Notes under the pieces: generated by a model | The model's input: only the letters and a program-made list of their open reading frames with translations | What the model was told of the DNA's origin: nothing | Databases searched by the model: none | Shown: piece by piece, positions 17,129 to 25,743 of the stretch | Layout: every line of letters begins with the position of its first letter | Numbering within the stretch: position 1 is the first letter of the stretch | NCBI GenBank assembly: GCA_964347035.1 | Contig: CAYFXE010000003.1 | Location: 1 to 64,000, forward strand | Source: CAYFXE01 sp964347035 | GTDB taxonomy: Bacteria; Acidobacteriota; Aminicenantia; Aminicenantales; Aminicenantaceae | Direction of reading: 5' to 3' | Length of the DNA: 64,000 nucleotides | Made by a program: the position numbers and the translations under genes

Positions 17129-18580
17129 ATGATCAGGAAGAAGCGCACCAGGTTAATCGGCTTTTTTATCCTCAGCGATATCATCGCCATACTGATATCG
17201 TATTTCTGGTCCTATCTTTTCCGGTTTTATGGGTACATCATCCCTGTTGATCCCGAAAAGGGCATCCCTTCCCTCAAATCTTACATCATGGTATTTCCGT
17301 TATTCTTAGCTGTTCATCTTGTCATATTCTTCTTCCAAGGATTTTACAAGACAAGACTCAGGCGAACCAAAATTGATGACTTTTTCTTCATCGTCTTGAA
17401 TGCCGTTTTTTCGATCCTCATCATTTTGGCCATTCTGAACTATCTCTACGCTTACAGCCAAGGACCGGCGCCTCTTTTCCGGATGGAATTCAAGATCAGC
17501 CATCTTTTTCTGGTCATCTATTTTATCGCTGTCATTTTCATGACCTCTGTTCTCAGAAACCAGATATACTATTTTATGAAGAGACGTTATGCGAGAGGCT
17601 TAAACCTTCAAAATGTCCTCATCGTCGGCGCTGGTGAGATGGGGAAGGCTGTCGCCCAAAGGATTGCCCAGTACAAGGATTTGGGTTTTGTAGCCAGGGG
17701 TTTCCTGGACGATGAGAAGAAACCAGGAGAAAAAGTCGAGGTGGACGGAGGGATCGAGATCCTAGGCCCAATCAAGGAATTAGAAACAATTATTGATCGC
17801 GAAAATATTAGCGATGTCTACGTGGCTTTGGATTTGAACAATTATCACAAGATTATGGAGATTTTCAAGATTGTCCATAGACATACGGTGAATGTGCGCT
17901 TGATCCCTGATCTCTTCCAGCTTCTGACCCTTAAAGCAAGGCTGGAAGACCTAGATGGATTTCCGGTCATCAGCATCGATGAGCCCCCCCTGCAGGGATT
18001 CATGAGAATCATCAAAAGGATCATGGACATCATGATATCTGGTGTTCTCCTTCTTCTGTTCTCTCCTTTTTTGCTTGTCGTAGCAGCTTTGATAAAGCTT
18101 ACTTCCAAAGGGCCAGTCATCTATCATCAGGAAAGAGTGGGATTGGATGGGAGAAAGTTCATCATGCATAAATTCAGGACCATGATCTGCGATGCAGAAA
18201 AAATGACGGGTCCTGTGATGTGTACGCCAGAAGATCCTCGGGTCACAAAGGTGGGGCATTTTCTGAGAAAATTCAGCATCGATGAGTTTCCCCAACTCAT
18301 AAATGTCATAAAAGGGGAAATGAGTTTTGTCGGACCCCGTCCCGAAAGGCCTGAGTTTGTCAAAGATTTTCGAGATAGATATCCAAAATACATGCTCAGG
18401 CATAAAGTCAAATCCGGTGTGACAGGCTGGGCCCAGATCCACGGGCTGAGGCAGGATACTTCCATCAGAAAAAGAATCGAATACGACTTCTACTACATGC
18501 AGAATTGGTCTATCGGACTAGATCTAAAAATTATCTGGAAGACGTTCAGAAAGGGTTTTATCGACAAGAAATTAAAGTAA
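17129..18580 (+). CDS. Polyprenyl-phosphate sugar phosphotransferase (WcaJ/WbaP type)
   Basis: A 483-aa membrane protein that loads the first sugar-1-phosphate onto undecaprenyl phosphate. Four N-terminal transmembrane segments (residues 8-130) are followed by a Rossmann-like region (NVLIVGAGEMGKAVAQRI), then a fifth hydrophobic hairpin and the C-terminal catalytic domain: KRIMDIMISGVLLLLFSPF, VIYHQERVGLDGRKF, MHKFRTM, and SIDEFPQLINVIKGEMSFVG. It closes the cluster. Neither Wzx flippase nor Wzy polymerase is in the window. The first sugar is usually glucose or galactose; not readable. Confidence 0.94.
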   Translation: MIRKKRTRLIGFFILSDIIAILISYFWSYLFRFYGYIIPVDPEKGIPSLKSYIMVFPLFLAVHLVIFFFQGFYKTRLRRTKIDDFFFIVLNAVFSILIILAILNYLYAYSQGPAPLFRMEFKISHLFLVIYFIAVIFMTSVLRNQIYYFMKRRYARGLNLQNVLIVGAGEMGKAVAQRIAQYKDLGFVARGFLDDEKKPGEKVEVDGGIEILGPIKELETIIDRENISDVYVALDLNNYHKIMEIFKIVHRHTVNVRLIPDLFQLLTLKARLEDLDGFPVISIDEPPLQGFMRIIKRIMDIMISGVLLLLFSPFLLVVAALIKLTSKGPVIYHQERVGLDGRKFIMHKFRTMICDAEKMTGPVMCTPEDPRVTKVGHFLRKFSIDEFPQLINVIKGEMSFVGPRPERPEFVKDFRDRYPKYMLRHKVKSGVTGWAQIHGLRQDTSIRKRIEYDFYYMQNWSIGLDLKIIWKTFRKGFIDKKLK

Positions 18581-18666
18581 AAAGCCGCTGTCTCTCTTCC
18601 ACTTGTAGATGATTTTTCGGCGCTTCTCGTTAAACTCCGGAGCGATGCCACAGAGAATGGCCTCGC
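18581..18666 (-). other. Possible coding remnant downstream of VWFA-like gene
   Basis: On the minus strand this gap reads, without stops, as NLGEAILCGIAPEFNEKRR then KIIYKWKRDSGFLL. This looks more like protein than random sequence. It is in a different frame from the gene ending at 18667. It could be a leftover of a lost gene or a frameshifted extension. No start or Shine-Dalgarno is seen. Confidence 0.25.
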
Positions 18667-19674
18667 CTAAGTTATCTTATTATAAATCGAATCTGCTGTT
18701 TTCGTATTAATCAATACAAAATACAAATCATAAATTTTTCTATTCTCCAGAACAAAACTCAATCTTTCCCTTTCAGAAATGATTTTGTTGATCATTTGTA
18801 CTTTCCATTTTTTTGTTTTTTTATTCAGAGCTAAAGAAAAGATATCAGTCGAATGTTTTTGCATAGTTTCCACAGGTTGAACCTCAATTGTACATTTATG
18901 CAATCTACCTTCAGTTTTTTCTATATCCTTATGGTATTCAGTTTTATTAGACTTTCCTATCATTCGACTCAAAATTCCTTCTGTCACGATGTTTATCGCA
19001 TACATTTTCTTTAGATCCGTACTCATTTGATTGTAAGTCTTTTCAGTCATCACAATTGGTGTATATATATGGACGTCCTCTTGATTGCATTTCACCTCAA
19101 TTTTTTTTTGCTCATGCTCGAGGCTTTCTTCACGAGGACAAACAAGTTCATAGTAAGCGGCAGTGGCGTTGAGAAGATTATCTGTCAGTTTATTGATATT
19201 GAGGCTCTGAAAATACCTGCCACCACTTCCTGTGATATAGGCGAGCTGCATTGCTCCGGATGTGTCATAGCTCATTGTTTTAAGCTTTCCGGGATTGATT
19301 GAATAAAAAATGCTCCCACTTTCTTTTAATGCCTTGATCAATTTTCGAAAATATTCGGACACAATACTTGTAAAGTTAAAATTTTCTAATCTAAATTTAT
19401 ATGATGATGCTTCGGCATCCGGAGCTTCTGCAATACTCGGGTCAAAATATTTATCGATGAGTTCATAGTCCTGGTATCCCTCGGAAAAGAGATAGATAAT
19501 TTTAGGCTTGGTTATCATTTGAAAAGCAAATCTGATTTGATCAACTTTTATACTGAATTTTTCTATTTCTTGAATATATGCTTTTTTAAAAGAGTCCGGT
19601 GTGTTTTCTTTTGTTCTTGTTGGATCCGCGTATTCATTAACCTTATAGTCTGAACTTGCTGAAAACCTGTCCAT
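18667..19674 (-). CDS. C-terminal half of a VWFA-related (acidobacterial type) protein, probably 5'-truncated
   Basis: 335 aa. PKIIYLFSEGYQDY, ESGSIFYSINPG, ITGSGGRYFQSLN, NATAAYYELVCP and KKIEVKCNQEDVHIY follow the second half of the acidobacterial VWFA-related domain: the end of the Rossmann fold, a GGRYF loop and a beta-sandwich tail. The first half with the DxSxS metal site is absent, and no signal peptide is present. The reading frame upstream of ATG 19674 is open only back to the pgsA stop, which is in the same frame, 12 codons away. The sequence is clearly AT-richer than its neighbours, suggesting transfer. No good Shine-Dalgarno. Likely a remnant; the domain match is from memory of the family pattern. 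Confidence 0.6.
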   Translation of the reverse strand: MDRFSASSDYKVNEYADPTRTKENTPDSFKKAYIQEIEKFSIKVDQIRFAFQMITKPKIIYLFSEGYQDYELIDKYFDPSIAEAPDAEASSYKFRLENFNFTSIVSEYFRKLIKALKESGSIFYSINPGKLKTMSYDTSGAMQLAYITGSGGRYFQSLNINKLTDNLLNATAAYYELVCPREESLEHEQKKIEVKCNQEDVHIYTPIVMTEKTYNQMSTDLKKMYAINIVTEGILSRMIGKSNKTEYHKDIEKTEGRLHKCTIEVQPVETMQKHSTDIFSLALNKKTKKWKVQMINKIISERERLSFVLENRKIYDLYFVLINTKTADSIYNKIT

Positions 19675-19713
19675 AAAAGAATCTCTGCTGGAAAATAAAT
19701 CTTTAAACCATTT

Positions 19714-20292
19714 TTATTGTTTGAGAGCTTTAAGAAACCGGGCACCAATCAAGAAATATTGAATTCCAGAAAGGAGAGTCAAGACCAAAGTCAAGGAGTA
19801 GAACCACAAAAGAAGAGCAGGTGATGTTTGTAAATAGTTGAAAATGAGAACAAGAAGCAAAACCCCCATTTGACAGAAAGTGGAAATTTTTCCGAGAAGC
19901 GTTGGGTAAAAGACTTTAGGGCCGGTCAGCTTTATAAGGATAAAAGAGCCAGAGGTGATGAGAACATCTCGTCCCACAACCACGACCGTCAACCAAAGGG
20001 GAATGGGGTTAGGAGAACCGAGGGAAGGAAGAGTCAAGGCGAGGAAGGCAGCGGTCATCAGCAATTTGTCGGCAGCTGGATCGAGGACCACACCTATTTT
20101 TGTTTTTTGATTCCAGATGCGGGCCGCTAGCCCATCCATGATATCTGTCGAACAAGCACAAAGAAATAAGAGCAAAGCAGCGAAAGATTCGTGGAGAACG
20201 AGCATCATTAGAAACACGGGAATAAGAAGAATTCTGAGAAGGCTGAGAATGTTGGCTGCTGTCCAGAAAGTCCGGTTCCCTTGTTTAGCCAT
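19714..20292 (-). CDS. pgsA: CDP-diacylglycerol--glycerol-3-phosphate 3-phosphatidyltransferase
   Basis: A 192-aa membrane enzyme that makes phosphatidylglycerol phosphate, the committed step to anionic phospholipids. The CDP-alcohol phosphotransferase signature is complete: DIMDGLAARIWNQKTKIGVV then LDPAADK. NILSLLRILLIPVF is the typical N terminus, and several hydrophobic helices follow. It lies 39 bases after the TPR-SLH gene. Its TAA stop is in the same frame as the truncated VWFA-like gene that follows. Confidence 0.93.
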   Translation of the reverse strand: MAKQGNRTFWTAANILSLLRILLIPVFLMMLVLHESFAALLLFLCACSTDIMDGLAARIWNQKTKIGVVLDPAADKLLMTAAFLALTLPSLGSPNPIPLWLTVVVVGRDVLITSGSFILIKLTGPKVFYPTLLGKISTFCQMGVLLLVLIFNYLQTSPALLLWFYSLTLVLTLLSGIQYFLIGARFLKALKQ

Positions 20293-20331
20293 GTTCTAAG
20301 CTCCTTGCGACATCCAAGGATATGAGGGGGA

Positions 20332-21654
20332 TTATTTTATCAAGGCTAAAACAATATCGAGGAGTCTTATCGTTTCCCGCCCGGAGATGGGAAGATCGGG
20401 GTTAAAGGTTCTGTCAGCGGATAGATCCATGATGTCGTAGGAAACAATCCGCAGGATCGGCTGGTAATAGTAGTTGTCTGGGGAGACATCGGATATTTGG
20501 ATTTTTTTAGGCGGGATTTGACTGATGAAGGTAAAATTCTTAGTTTTCAGATGGTTGATCAGGCGGGACAGGATTTCTGCCATCTCGGCCCGGGTCACAA
20601 TTTTTTTGGGTTGAAAAGTATGGTTAGAGTAAACATCCAGAAGGCCGAAGGATGTAATTTTCATTATGTATTTGGCGGCCCAAGAAGTGGCGATATCGAT
20701 GATAATCGGAGGCTTTGTTTTAGGATCCCCGATGGTGTCCTTAAACTTGACGGCAAGAAGGGCCGCGACTTCCTCTTTGGAAATCGCTTCTGATGCGGGG
20801 ATGACATCATACTGGCTGGGAAGCTCAAAAATTCCCAACCTATTCTTCAACCTCTCCACGCGCGCCTTGATCTCGTTGTTTTCAGGCTCTAGCTCGAGGA
20901 CACGCTCATAGATTTCAAGACTGCGAGGGAAGTCTTCTGCCTCGAAAAGAGTTTCCCCGTATAGTTTTAGAATCTCATTATTCCTAGGTTCATTGTCATT
21001 TGCGGATTTGAGATGCAGCAGAGCATTCTCCAGATTATTCTCGTCCTTGAAGATTTGGGCGAGCGCTAGGTGAGCCTCAGTGGATTGAGGTGAATAGAAA
21101 AGAGCTTCGAGGTAAGCCCTTTTGCCGTTATTTGTATCATTTTGGGCCAGGTAGACTTTGGCCTGGTTCATCGCTTCTTCTGTTTTCCTGATTCTTAGTG
21201 CTTCGTAAGATTGTCTTGCCCACGAGTTGTCGGCTTCACGCTTCAAAATTTCTCTGAATTCGACGAAAGCCTCCTCATCCCGAGCTGCCTTTTGATAAAT
21301 CTGAGCCAAACCAATATGAGCGACAGTCATCTCGGGGTAATCCCTCAGAGCCTGTTTGAAGGCTCCCTCTGCTTCATAAAGCTGGTTGAGAAGAAGAGAG
21401 GCATACCCCAATCCCACAAAAAAGAAGGGACTTTCTCTCCCGAGTTTTTGGATGATTTTTTCTGCTTTTTTAGCTCTTCCCTGCTTCAGACTGTTCCAGG
21501 CTTCTTCTGTCATGATTCTCTCATCCAACGTCAGCTCAGTCACTATGGATTCGGGAAGTTCACCGATGTATAAGGAGGGAGGCGGAGGCTGGTAGGTGGC
21601 GCATGACCATACAAGGGAAGAGAGTAAGATGATGATAAAGGCTTTTTTTACCAA
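20332..21654 (-). CDS. TPR lipoprotein with C-terminal SLH-type domains
   Basis: A 440-aa predicted exported protein. Residues 1-18 form a signal peptide ending in a lipobox-like SLVWSC. Five or six TPR units follow (ESPFFFVGLGYASLLLNQLY, AEGAFKQALRDYPEMTVAHI and later repeats, residues 45-265). The C-terminal 140 residues carry two SLH-like segments (IMKITSFGLLDVYSNHTFQP, VTRAEMAEILSRL; MDLSADRTFNPDLPISGRET). TPR parts bind proteins; SLH parts usually anchor to the wall or bind an outer-membrane partner. Overlaps the hflX stop by seven bases. Precise role unknown. Confidence 0.85.
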   Translation of the reverse strand: MVKKAFIIILLSSLVWSCATYQPPPPSLYIGELPESIVTELTLDERIMTEEAWNSLKQGRAKKAEKIIQKLGRESPFFFVGLGYASLLLNQLYEAEGAFKQALRDYPEMTVAHIGLAQIYQKAARDEEAFVEFREILKREADNSWARQSYEALRIRKTEEAMNQAKVYLAQNDTNNGKRAYLEALFYSPQSTEAHLALAQIFKDENNLENALLHLKSANDNEPRNNEILKLYGETLFEAEDFPRSLEIYERVLELEPENNEIKARVERLKNRLGIFELPSQYDVIPASEAISKEEVAALLAVKFKDTIGDPKTKPPIIIDIATSWAAKYIMKITSFGLLDVYSNHTFQPKKIVTRAEMAEILSRLINHLKTKNFTFISQIPPKKIQISDVSPDNYYYQPILRIVSYDIMDLSADRTFNPDLPISGRETIRLLDIVLALIK

Positions 21655-22910
21655 TGTGCATCTCCTCTTTTGATATAAGGTAGGTAATTTATAACCGAAT
21701 GGGGATGGGCTAAAATTTTTAATTCAAAGTAATTTCCGTTCTCTCTACGTTTGAGGACCATGGCCCACCTGGGGAAGGAATGGATTATCTCTTTCTTTGA
21801 TTTGGGGACTCGGATGTAGTACATTTTCAAATCTTTAAACAGAAGGGAGCGAAAAGCCTCCTTGAGATCCTCTATCCCTTCCCCAGTACGAGCAGAGATA
21901 TAAGCGACACGGTTTTCAATTTTCTTGTTTTTCTCGAGAAGCCTTTTCTTGGATGGCAGGAGATCGATCTTGTTAAAAACTTTCAGGATCGGTACTTCTA
22001 CCACGCCTAGTTCGAAAAGAATATTTTCCACGGCCTGTATCTGTACCTCGCTCGTGGGGGAGGTGATGTCGATGACATGGCAGATGCAATCTGCCTCTGT
22101 GAGTTCCTCCAAAGTCGCTCGAAAAGATGTGATGAGCTCGACTGGGAGGTTTTTGATAAATCCCACTGTATCACTCAAGAAAAAATAAGGGCCGTCAGGG
22201 AGGGTGACGCGACGGAGAATTGTATCAAGTGTGGAAAAGAATTGAGGGGAGGTAAACATGTTCTCTCGAGAAAGCCGATTAAACAGAGACGACTTCCCGG
22301 CGTTTGTATAGCCCACGAGAGAGACTACCGGAACAGGGCTTTTTTTACGACTTTTTCTCTGATTGGCCCGCCGTCTTTGAATTTTTTTGATATCTTTTTG
22401 AATCTTGGAGATTCTGTCCAGGATTCTGCGCCTGTCTTCCTCCAGTTTTTTTTCACCCGGGCCACGCGTCCCGATACCTCCGCCCAGTCGGGAGAGTGAG
22501 CGACCTTTGCCGAGCAGCCTGGGAAGAAGATAGTTGAGTTGGGCTAATTCGACCTGGAGCTTTCCTTCTTTACTGCGTGCTCGCTGGGCAAAGATATCCA
22601 GAATGAGCTGCGTTCTGTCGATCACTTTGCTTTTGAATTCCTCTTCTAAGCTCCGCTGTTGAATCGGGCTAAGGTTATGGTCGAAAATAATAAGGTCGGC
22701 CTTGAGTTCCTCTTTTAACTCAACAATCTCCATGACCTTTCCTTCTCCAATAAGATATCTAGGACTGATCTCTTCGCGGTATTGGAAGACTTCTCCAGCC
22801 ACTTCAGCTCCTGCGGCTGAAACAAGGCGCTTGAGCTCCTCGATAGATTCCCCGGCCTGTTGTTTTTCTGTTTTGTTCGTAGCGAGATGGATGAGAAGCG
22901 CTCTTTCCAT
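21648..22910 (-). CDS. hflX: GTPase HflX
   Basis: A 420-aa ribosome-associated GTPase that splits or rescues stalled ribosomes. The N-terminal HflX domain (LIGEGKVMEIVELKEELKAD, IIFDHNLSPIQQRSLEEEF, DRTQLILDIFAQRA) is followed by the Gly-rich GGGIGTRGPGEKKLE linker, a coiled coil, and the G domain (GYTNAGKSSLFNRL, DTVGFIKNLP, NKIDLL). ATG 22910 sits immediately after the miaA stop and fits the family start; the longer reading to 22973 runs into miaA. The miaA-hflX pairing is common, usually with hfq, which is absent here. Confidence 0.93.
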   Translation of the reverse strand: MERALLIHLATNKTEKQQAGESIEELKRLVSAAGAEVAGEVFQYREEISPRYLIGEGKVMEIVELKEELKADLIIFDHNLSPIQQRSLEEEFKSKVIDRTQLILDIFAQRARSKEGKLQVELAQLNYLLPRLLGKGRSLSRLGGGIGTRGPGEKKLEEDRRRILDRISKIQKDIKKIQRRRANQRKSRKKSPVPVVSLVGYTNAGKSSLFNRLSRENMFTSPQFFSTLDTILRRVTLPDGPYFFLSDTVGFIKNLPVELITSFRATLEELTEADCICHVIDITSPTSEVQIQAVENILFELGVVEVPILKVFNKIDLLPSKKRLLEKNKKIENRVAYISARTGEGIEDLKEAFRSLLFKDLKMYYIRVPKSKKEIIHSFPRWAMVLKRRENGNYFELKILAHPHSVINYLPYIKRGDAHW

Positions 22911-22912
22911 TT

Positions 22913-23833
22913 TTAGTTTAAATTGTTTTCTATGTAGCGGACGATGGCCGAGAATTCGTATGGAGAGAACCATTGGATTCCTTCCATCTTCTTAAACCAG
23001 GTCATCTGCCGTTTGGCGTAGTGACGCGTGTCCCTTTTTGTAAGCTCTATGGCTTCTTCTTGGGTCATTTCCTTTTTAATATACCTCAGGACGTGTTTAT
23101 AACCTAAGGCCCGGAAAGGAGGAGCATTTTCCTCCACTCCGGTTTCTCGGAGGCCTCGGACTTCCTCGATAATGCCTCTCTCGAACATTTTATCGACTCT
23201 CTCTTCGATTTTGCAGTATATTTCTGATCTCTCTAATTTTAACCCAATTTTTATAATAAGAAAATCTTTGACAAAAGATCTTGTTTTCAGGAAATGCTCC
23301 GAGAGAGGTGTTTTGCTGGTCAGGAAAACTTCCAAAGCGCGGATGATTCTTATCCTGTCGTTGCTTCCGATTTTTTGGGCGTAGACAGGATCAAACTCAT
23401 TGAGTTTTTTCCATAACGAGTCTAATCCCTTGTCTGTGGCCTCCTTCTCCAGTCTTCGACGGATGTTTGGATTGCTTCTGCCTTCAGGAAAAAGTCCATC
23501 CAGGAGAGCCTTCAGGTATAATCCGGTTCCTCCAACGATGATAGGAAGCTTCTTGCGTTCCAAGATGGATTGGATAGCCTTCAGTGCCAGATAGACAAAA
23601 TTGGCAGCGGTGAATTGAGTGAACGGGTCGACAATATCCAAAAGATGATGGGGAATGTTTTCTCTTTTTTCTTGGGGGATTTTATCTGTTCCGATATCGA
23701 AGCCTTTGTAGACTTGCATCGAGTCACAATTGATGATTTCACCTTTGAAGATTTTGGCTAGCTTTATGGAAGTCGTACTCTTCCCCACGCTCGTAGGGCC
23801 CAAGACGATGATGAGGTTTTTTTCAGAGTCCAA
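22913..23833 (-). CDS. miaA: tRNA dimethylallyltransferase
   Basis: A 306-aa enzyme that adds the dimethylallyl group to A37 of tRNAs reading UNN codons. The P-loop GPTSVGKSTTSIKLAK, INCDSMQVYKGFDIGTDK (Asp general base), HHLLDIVDP, GGTGLYLKALLDGL and YAKRQMTWFKK are all present. The start is TTG 23833, since no ATG or GTG fits the family N terminus. That TTG lies inside the end of a 26-codon upstream reading frame, suggesting translational coupling. Confidence 0.95.
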   Translation of the reverse strand: MDSEKNLIIVLGPTSVGKSTTSIKLAKIFKGEIINCDSMQVYKGFDIGTDKIPQEKRENIPHHLLDIVDPFTQFTAANFVYLALKAIQSILERKKLPIIVGGTGLYLKALLDGLFPEGRSNPNIRRRLEKEATDKGLDSLWKKLNEFDPVYAQKIGSNDRIRIIRALEVFLTSKTPLSEHFLKTRSFVKDFLIIKIGLKLERSEIYCKIEERVDKMFERGIIEEVRGLRETGVEENAPPFRALGYKHVLRYIKKEMTQEEAIELTKRDTRHYAKRQMTWFKKMEGIQWFSPYEFSAIVRYIENNLN

Positions 23834-23903
23834 TTTTTAGGATCAGAAGAACAAACAGGATAGAGAGAAAAACGAGCAGAGCCAGGATTTGCTTTCTTTT
23901 CAA
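23823..23903 (-). CDS. Candidate 26-aa single-helix membrane peptide
   Basis: A short frame starts with TTG inside the stop of the DUF4388 gene (TTGA overlap) and ends with TGA inside the start of miaA. It reads KRKQILALLVFLSILF then VLLILKIGL: two or three positive residues and one hydrophobic helix. Both junctions are overlaps, as expected for a coupled gene, and it fills an otherwise odd gap in a tight operon. No separate Shine-Dalgarno is visible. Function unknown; it could be chance. Confidence 0.4.
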   Translation of the reverse strand: MKRKQILALLVFLSILFVLLILKIGL

Positions 23904-25009
23904 GCCATCTCTCCGATCTTATTCAAGTTGTTGACAAGCATAGATTCATGCTCATCGCCCAGATTTTTTTTCACAGTCATGACCTCAGCCACGAGGATTT
24001 CGTTCAGGTCTCGGATGAGGTCCCTCTTTGTTTCCGCGCTGGCAAAGGCGATATCTGTCTTGAAGATGGAATCGATACGGATCCGTCCTTCGCTGTCAAA
24101 CTTGACATCTTTCATGAGAGGAGAGAGATGTGGCTTAAGTTCCTCGATGCATTTTTCTAAAAGATTGAATGCCACCGGTCCGAGCTCTTTGGAGATGTAT
24201 TTATAGATGTAGGAGAATTTGTTGTTGAAAACAGCCAGCTTTATGTCCAATTCAAGAGGCGGAGATTTGGGTCGATGATGTTCTTGTGTTTTTCCCGGAG
24301 CAAAGGATATGAGTCCTAAACTCAGGAAAGCGAACAGGATTTTTTGCGTTTCCTTCTTACCCAATTCACTCGTTTCACAGATTGTTTTGATGTTTTTTTG
24401 GCGTTTGAGAGCGTTCATAAGATAGTTTTCCGGTGGTTCGAGCTGGATTTGATGGAAGTAATAAGGATTTAGAACCTGGATTATCGCCTCTTCATCTGGA
24501 ATTCGGGCTTCGATAGCTTTGTTGTTTTTCATCCGGCGTATACCCTGGAGGATAAAAGGAAGAGTTGGGATCAAAGATAGAATTTGGGAGTCTGGGAGGC
24601 CGGTTTCTGAATCAAATTCATATGTTCCCTCATCCAGGTCAAATAGGGGTAAAGCCTTTTCTTTGAAAAAGACTTCCAGGAGTGGCCAAGTCTTGGTGGG
24701 ACGTAGAGGACAGAGCTCATGTAAGGCCTTGAGTAGCGAACATTTGTTTTGCTCTGCGTAATTCTCGCATTCTGTGAGCAGAGATGGATCGAGAATGTTT
24801 TTCTCGACCAAATCCCTGAGAAAATCTTTCATTGGGAGTGTTTTTTGGGCCAAGGCGATTTGGCCATCTTTGAAACCTAATATTTTATCAAGGTCTCCCT
24901 GTTTAACTCTCAGAAAACCCGTTTTTTCAGATTGCCAGAGGCGAAAAAGTAAGACGGGGATCGGATGTTCAGAGAGATTCCCTTGAATCCATTCTTCCTG
25001 GTCAGGCAT
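23900..25009 (-). CDS. DUF4388 (PATAN-like) domain protein
   Basis: A 369-aa soluble protein. The first 150 residues match the DUF4388 pattern: a short beta region that asks whether a module is switched on (GNLSEHPIPVLLFRLWQSEK, TGFLRVKQGDLDKILGFKDG, QIALAQ), then helices. The middle part (residues 185-240) resembles a winged-helix or repeat of the same domain, and the C-terminal 120 residues are helical and Lys/Glu-rich with no recognised motif. DUF4388 proteins are often tied to gliding or two-component systems, but no such partner is adjacent. It is downstream of YIP1 with a 23-base gap. Confidence 0.7.
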   Translation of the reverse strand: MPDQEEWIQGNLSEHPIPVLLFRLWQSEKTGFLRVKQGDLDKILGFKDGQIALAQKTLPMKDFLRDLVEKNILDPSLLTECENYAEQNKCSLLKALHELCPLRPTKTWPLLEVFFKEKALPLFDLDEGTYEFDSETGLPDSQILSLIPTLPFILQGIRRMKNNKAIEARIPDEEAIIQVLNPYYFHQIQLEPPENYLMNALKRQKNIKTICETSELGKKETQKILFAFLSLGLISFAPGKTQEHHRPKSPPLELDIKLAVFNNKFSYIYKYISKELGPVAFNLLEKCIEELKPHLSPLMKDVKFDSEGRIRIDSIFKTDIAFASAETKRDLIRDLNEILVAEVMTVKKNLGDEHESMLVNNLNKIGEMA

Positions 25010-25032
25010 GGTTCATGAAACTATCAGTGTGT

Positions 25033-25740
25033 CTATCCCATGAATCGAAGAGTGAGAAGTCCGAGGACGATATAGAATATGCTTTTTATGAGCCAAAAGC
25101 CGAACGAGATAAACAACGCTTTTTTAAGATCTATTTTAAAAATAAGGGAGAGTGCGTATCCGAAGATGCCGAAGAGCCAGAGCTGGAAAAAATCGACTTG
25201 GCTAAGGACCACATAAGTGGAGGAATTCACCTCTAGATTGGGAAAAAACAGGGCAAGACTGGTCGTGGTCTGGGCGACAGATTTTCGGGTGAGAATAAGG
25301 ACTAACCGCACGGCATTGCCCAGAATCTTATCGATAAAATTCGCATGAACATAGGTCGATAGAATCTGTTTATAGTGCCCTTCTGGAGAAGTGAATCGCC
25401 CTATCCCAAGGATGATAAGACTGGAAAACAGGAGACCCACTAGAAAAAAGGCAGGATTTAACAGGAAAGACTGAAGGAGAACGCTGATCTGGGAGGGATT
25501 CTCCAGTCTTTCGATCATCTGGTTGTACCTTTCTTCTCCCATACGTTCTTTTACTTTGATATTGTCTCTATAAAACTCGAGACTGTCATTCCGGGCATAA
25601 GGAGAGACGATGTAGGCGAAGACGGCTGACAGGATGAGGAGGATGATGAGGGCATCGATCCAGACAGGTTTTTCGGAGATGGTTTTGAGGGTCGGCTGGG
25701 GATTGAAAAATATGCCCTGGAGACGTGAGAAAAAATTCAC
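25033..25740 (-). CDS. YIP1 family membrane protein in ABC-exporter-like operon
   Basis: A 235-aa protein with the Yip1 N-terminal signature FSRLQGIFFNPQPTLKTISE, then five hydrophobic segments (about residues 30-50, 100-125, 140-160, 180-205, 210-233). It follows the ATPase gene after three bases, which follows the adaptor gene with an overlap. No FtsX/MacB-type permease is present, so this protein is the only membrane-embedded candidate partner in the operon. Bacterial YIP1 proteins have no proven transport role. Confidence 0.82.
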   Translation of the reverse strand: MNFFSRLQGIFFNPQPTLKTISEKPVWIDALIILLILSAVFAYIVSPYARNDSLEFYRDNIKVKERMGEERYNQMIERLENPSQISVLLQSFLLNPAFFLVGLLFSSLIILGIGRFTSPEGHYKQILSTYVHANFIDKILGNAVRLVLILTRKSVAQTTTSLALFFPNLEVNSSTYVVLSQVDFFQLWLFGIFGYALSLIFKIDLKKALFISFGFWLIKSIFYIVLGLLTLRFMG

Positions 25741-25743
25741 GGC

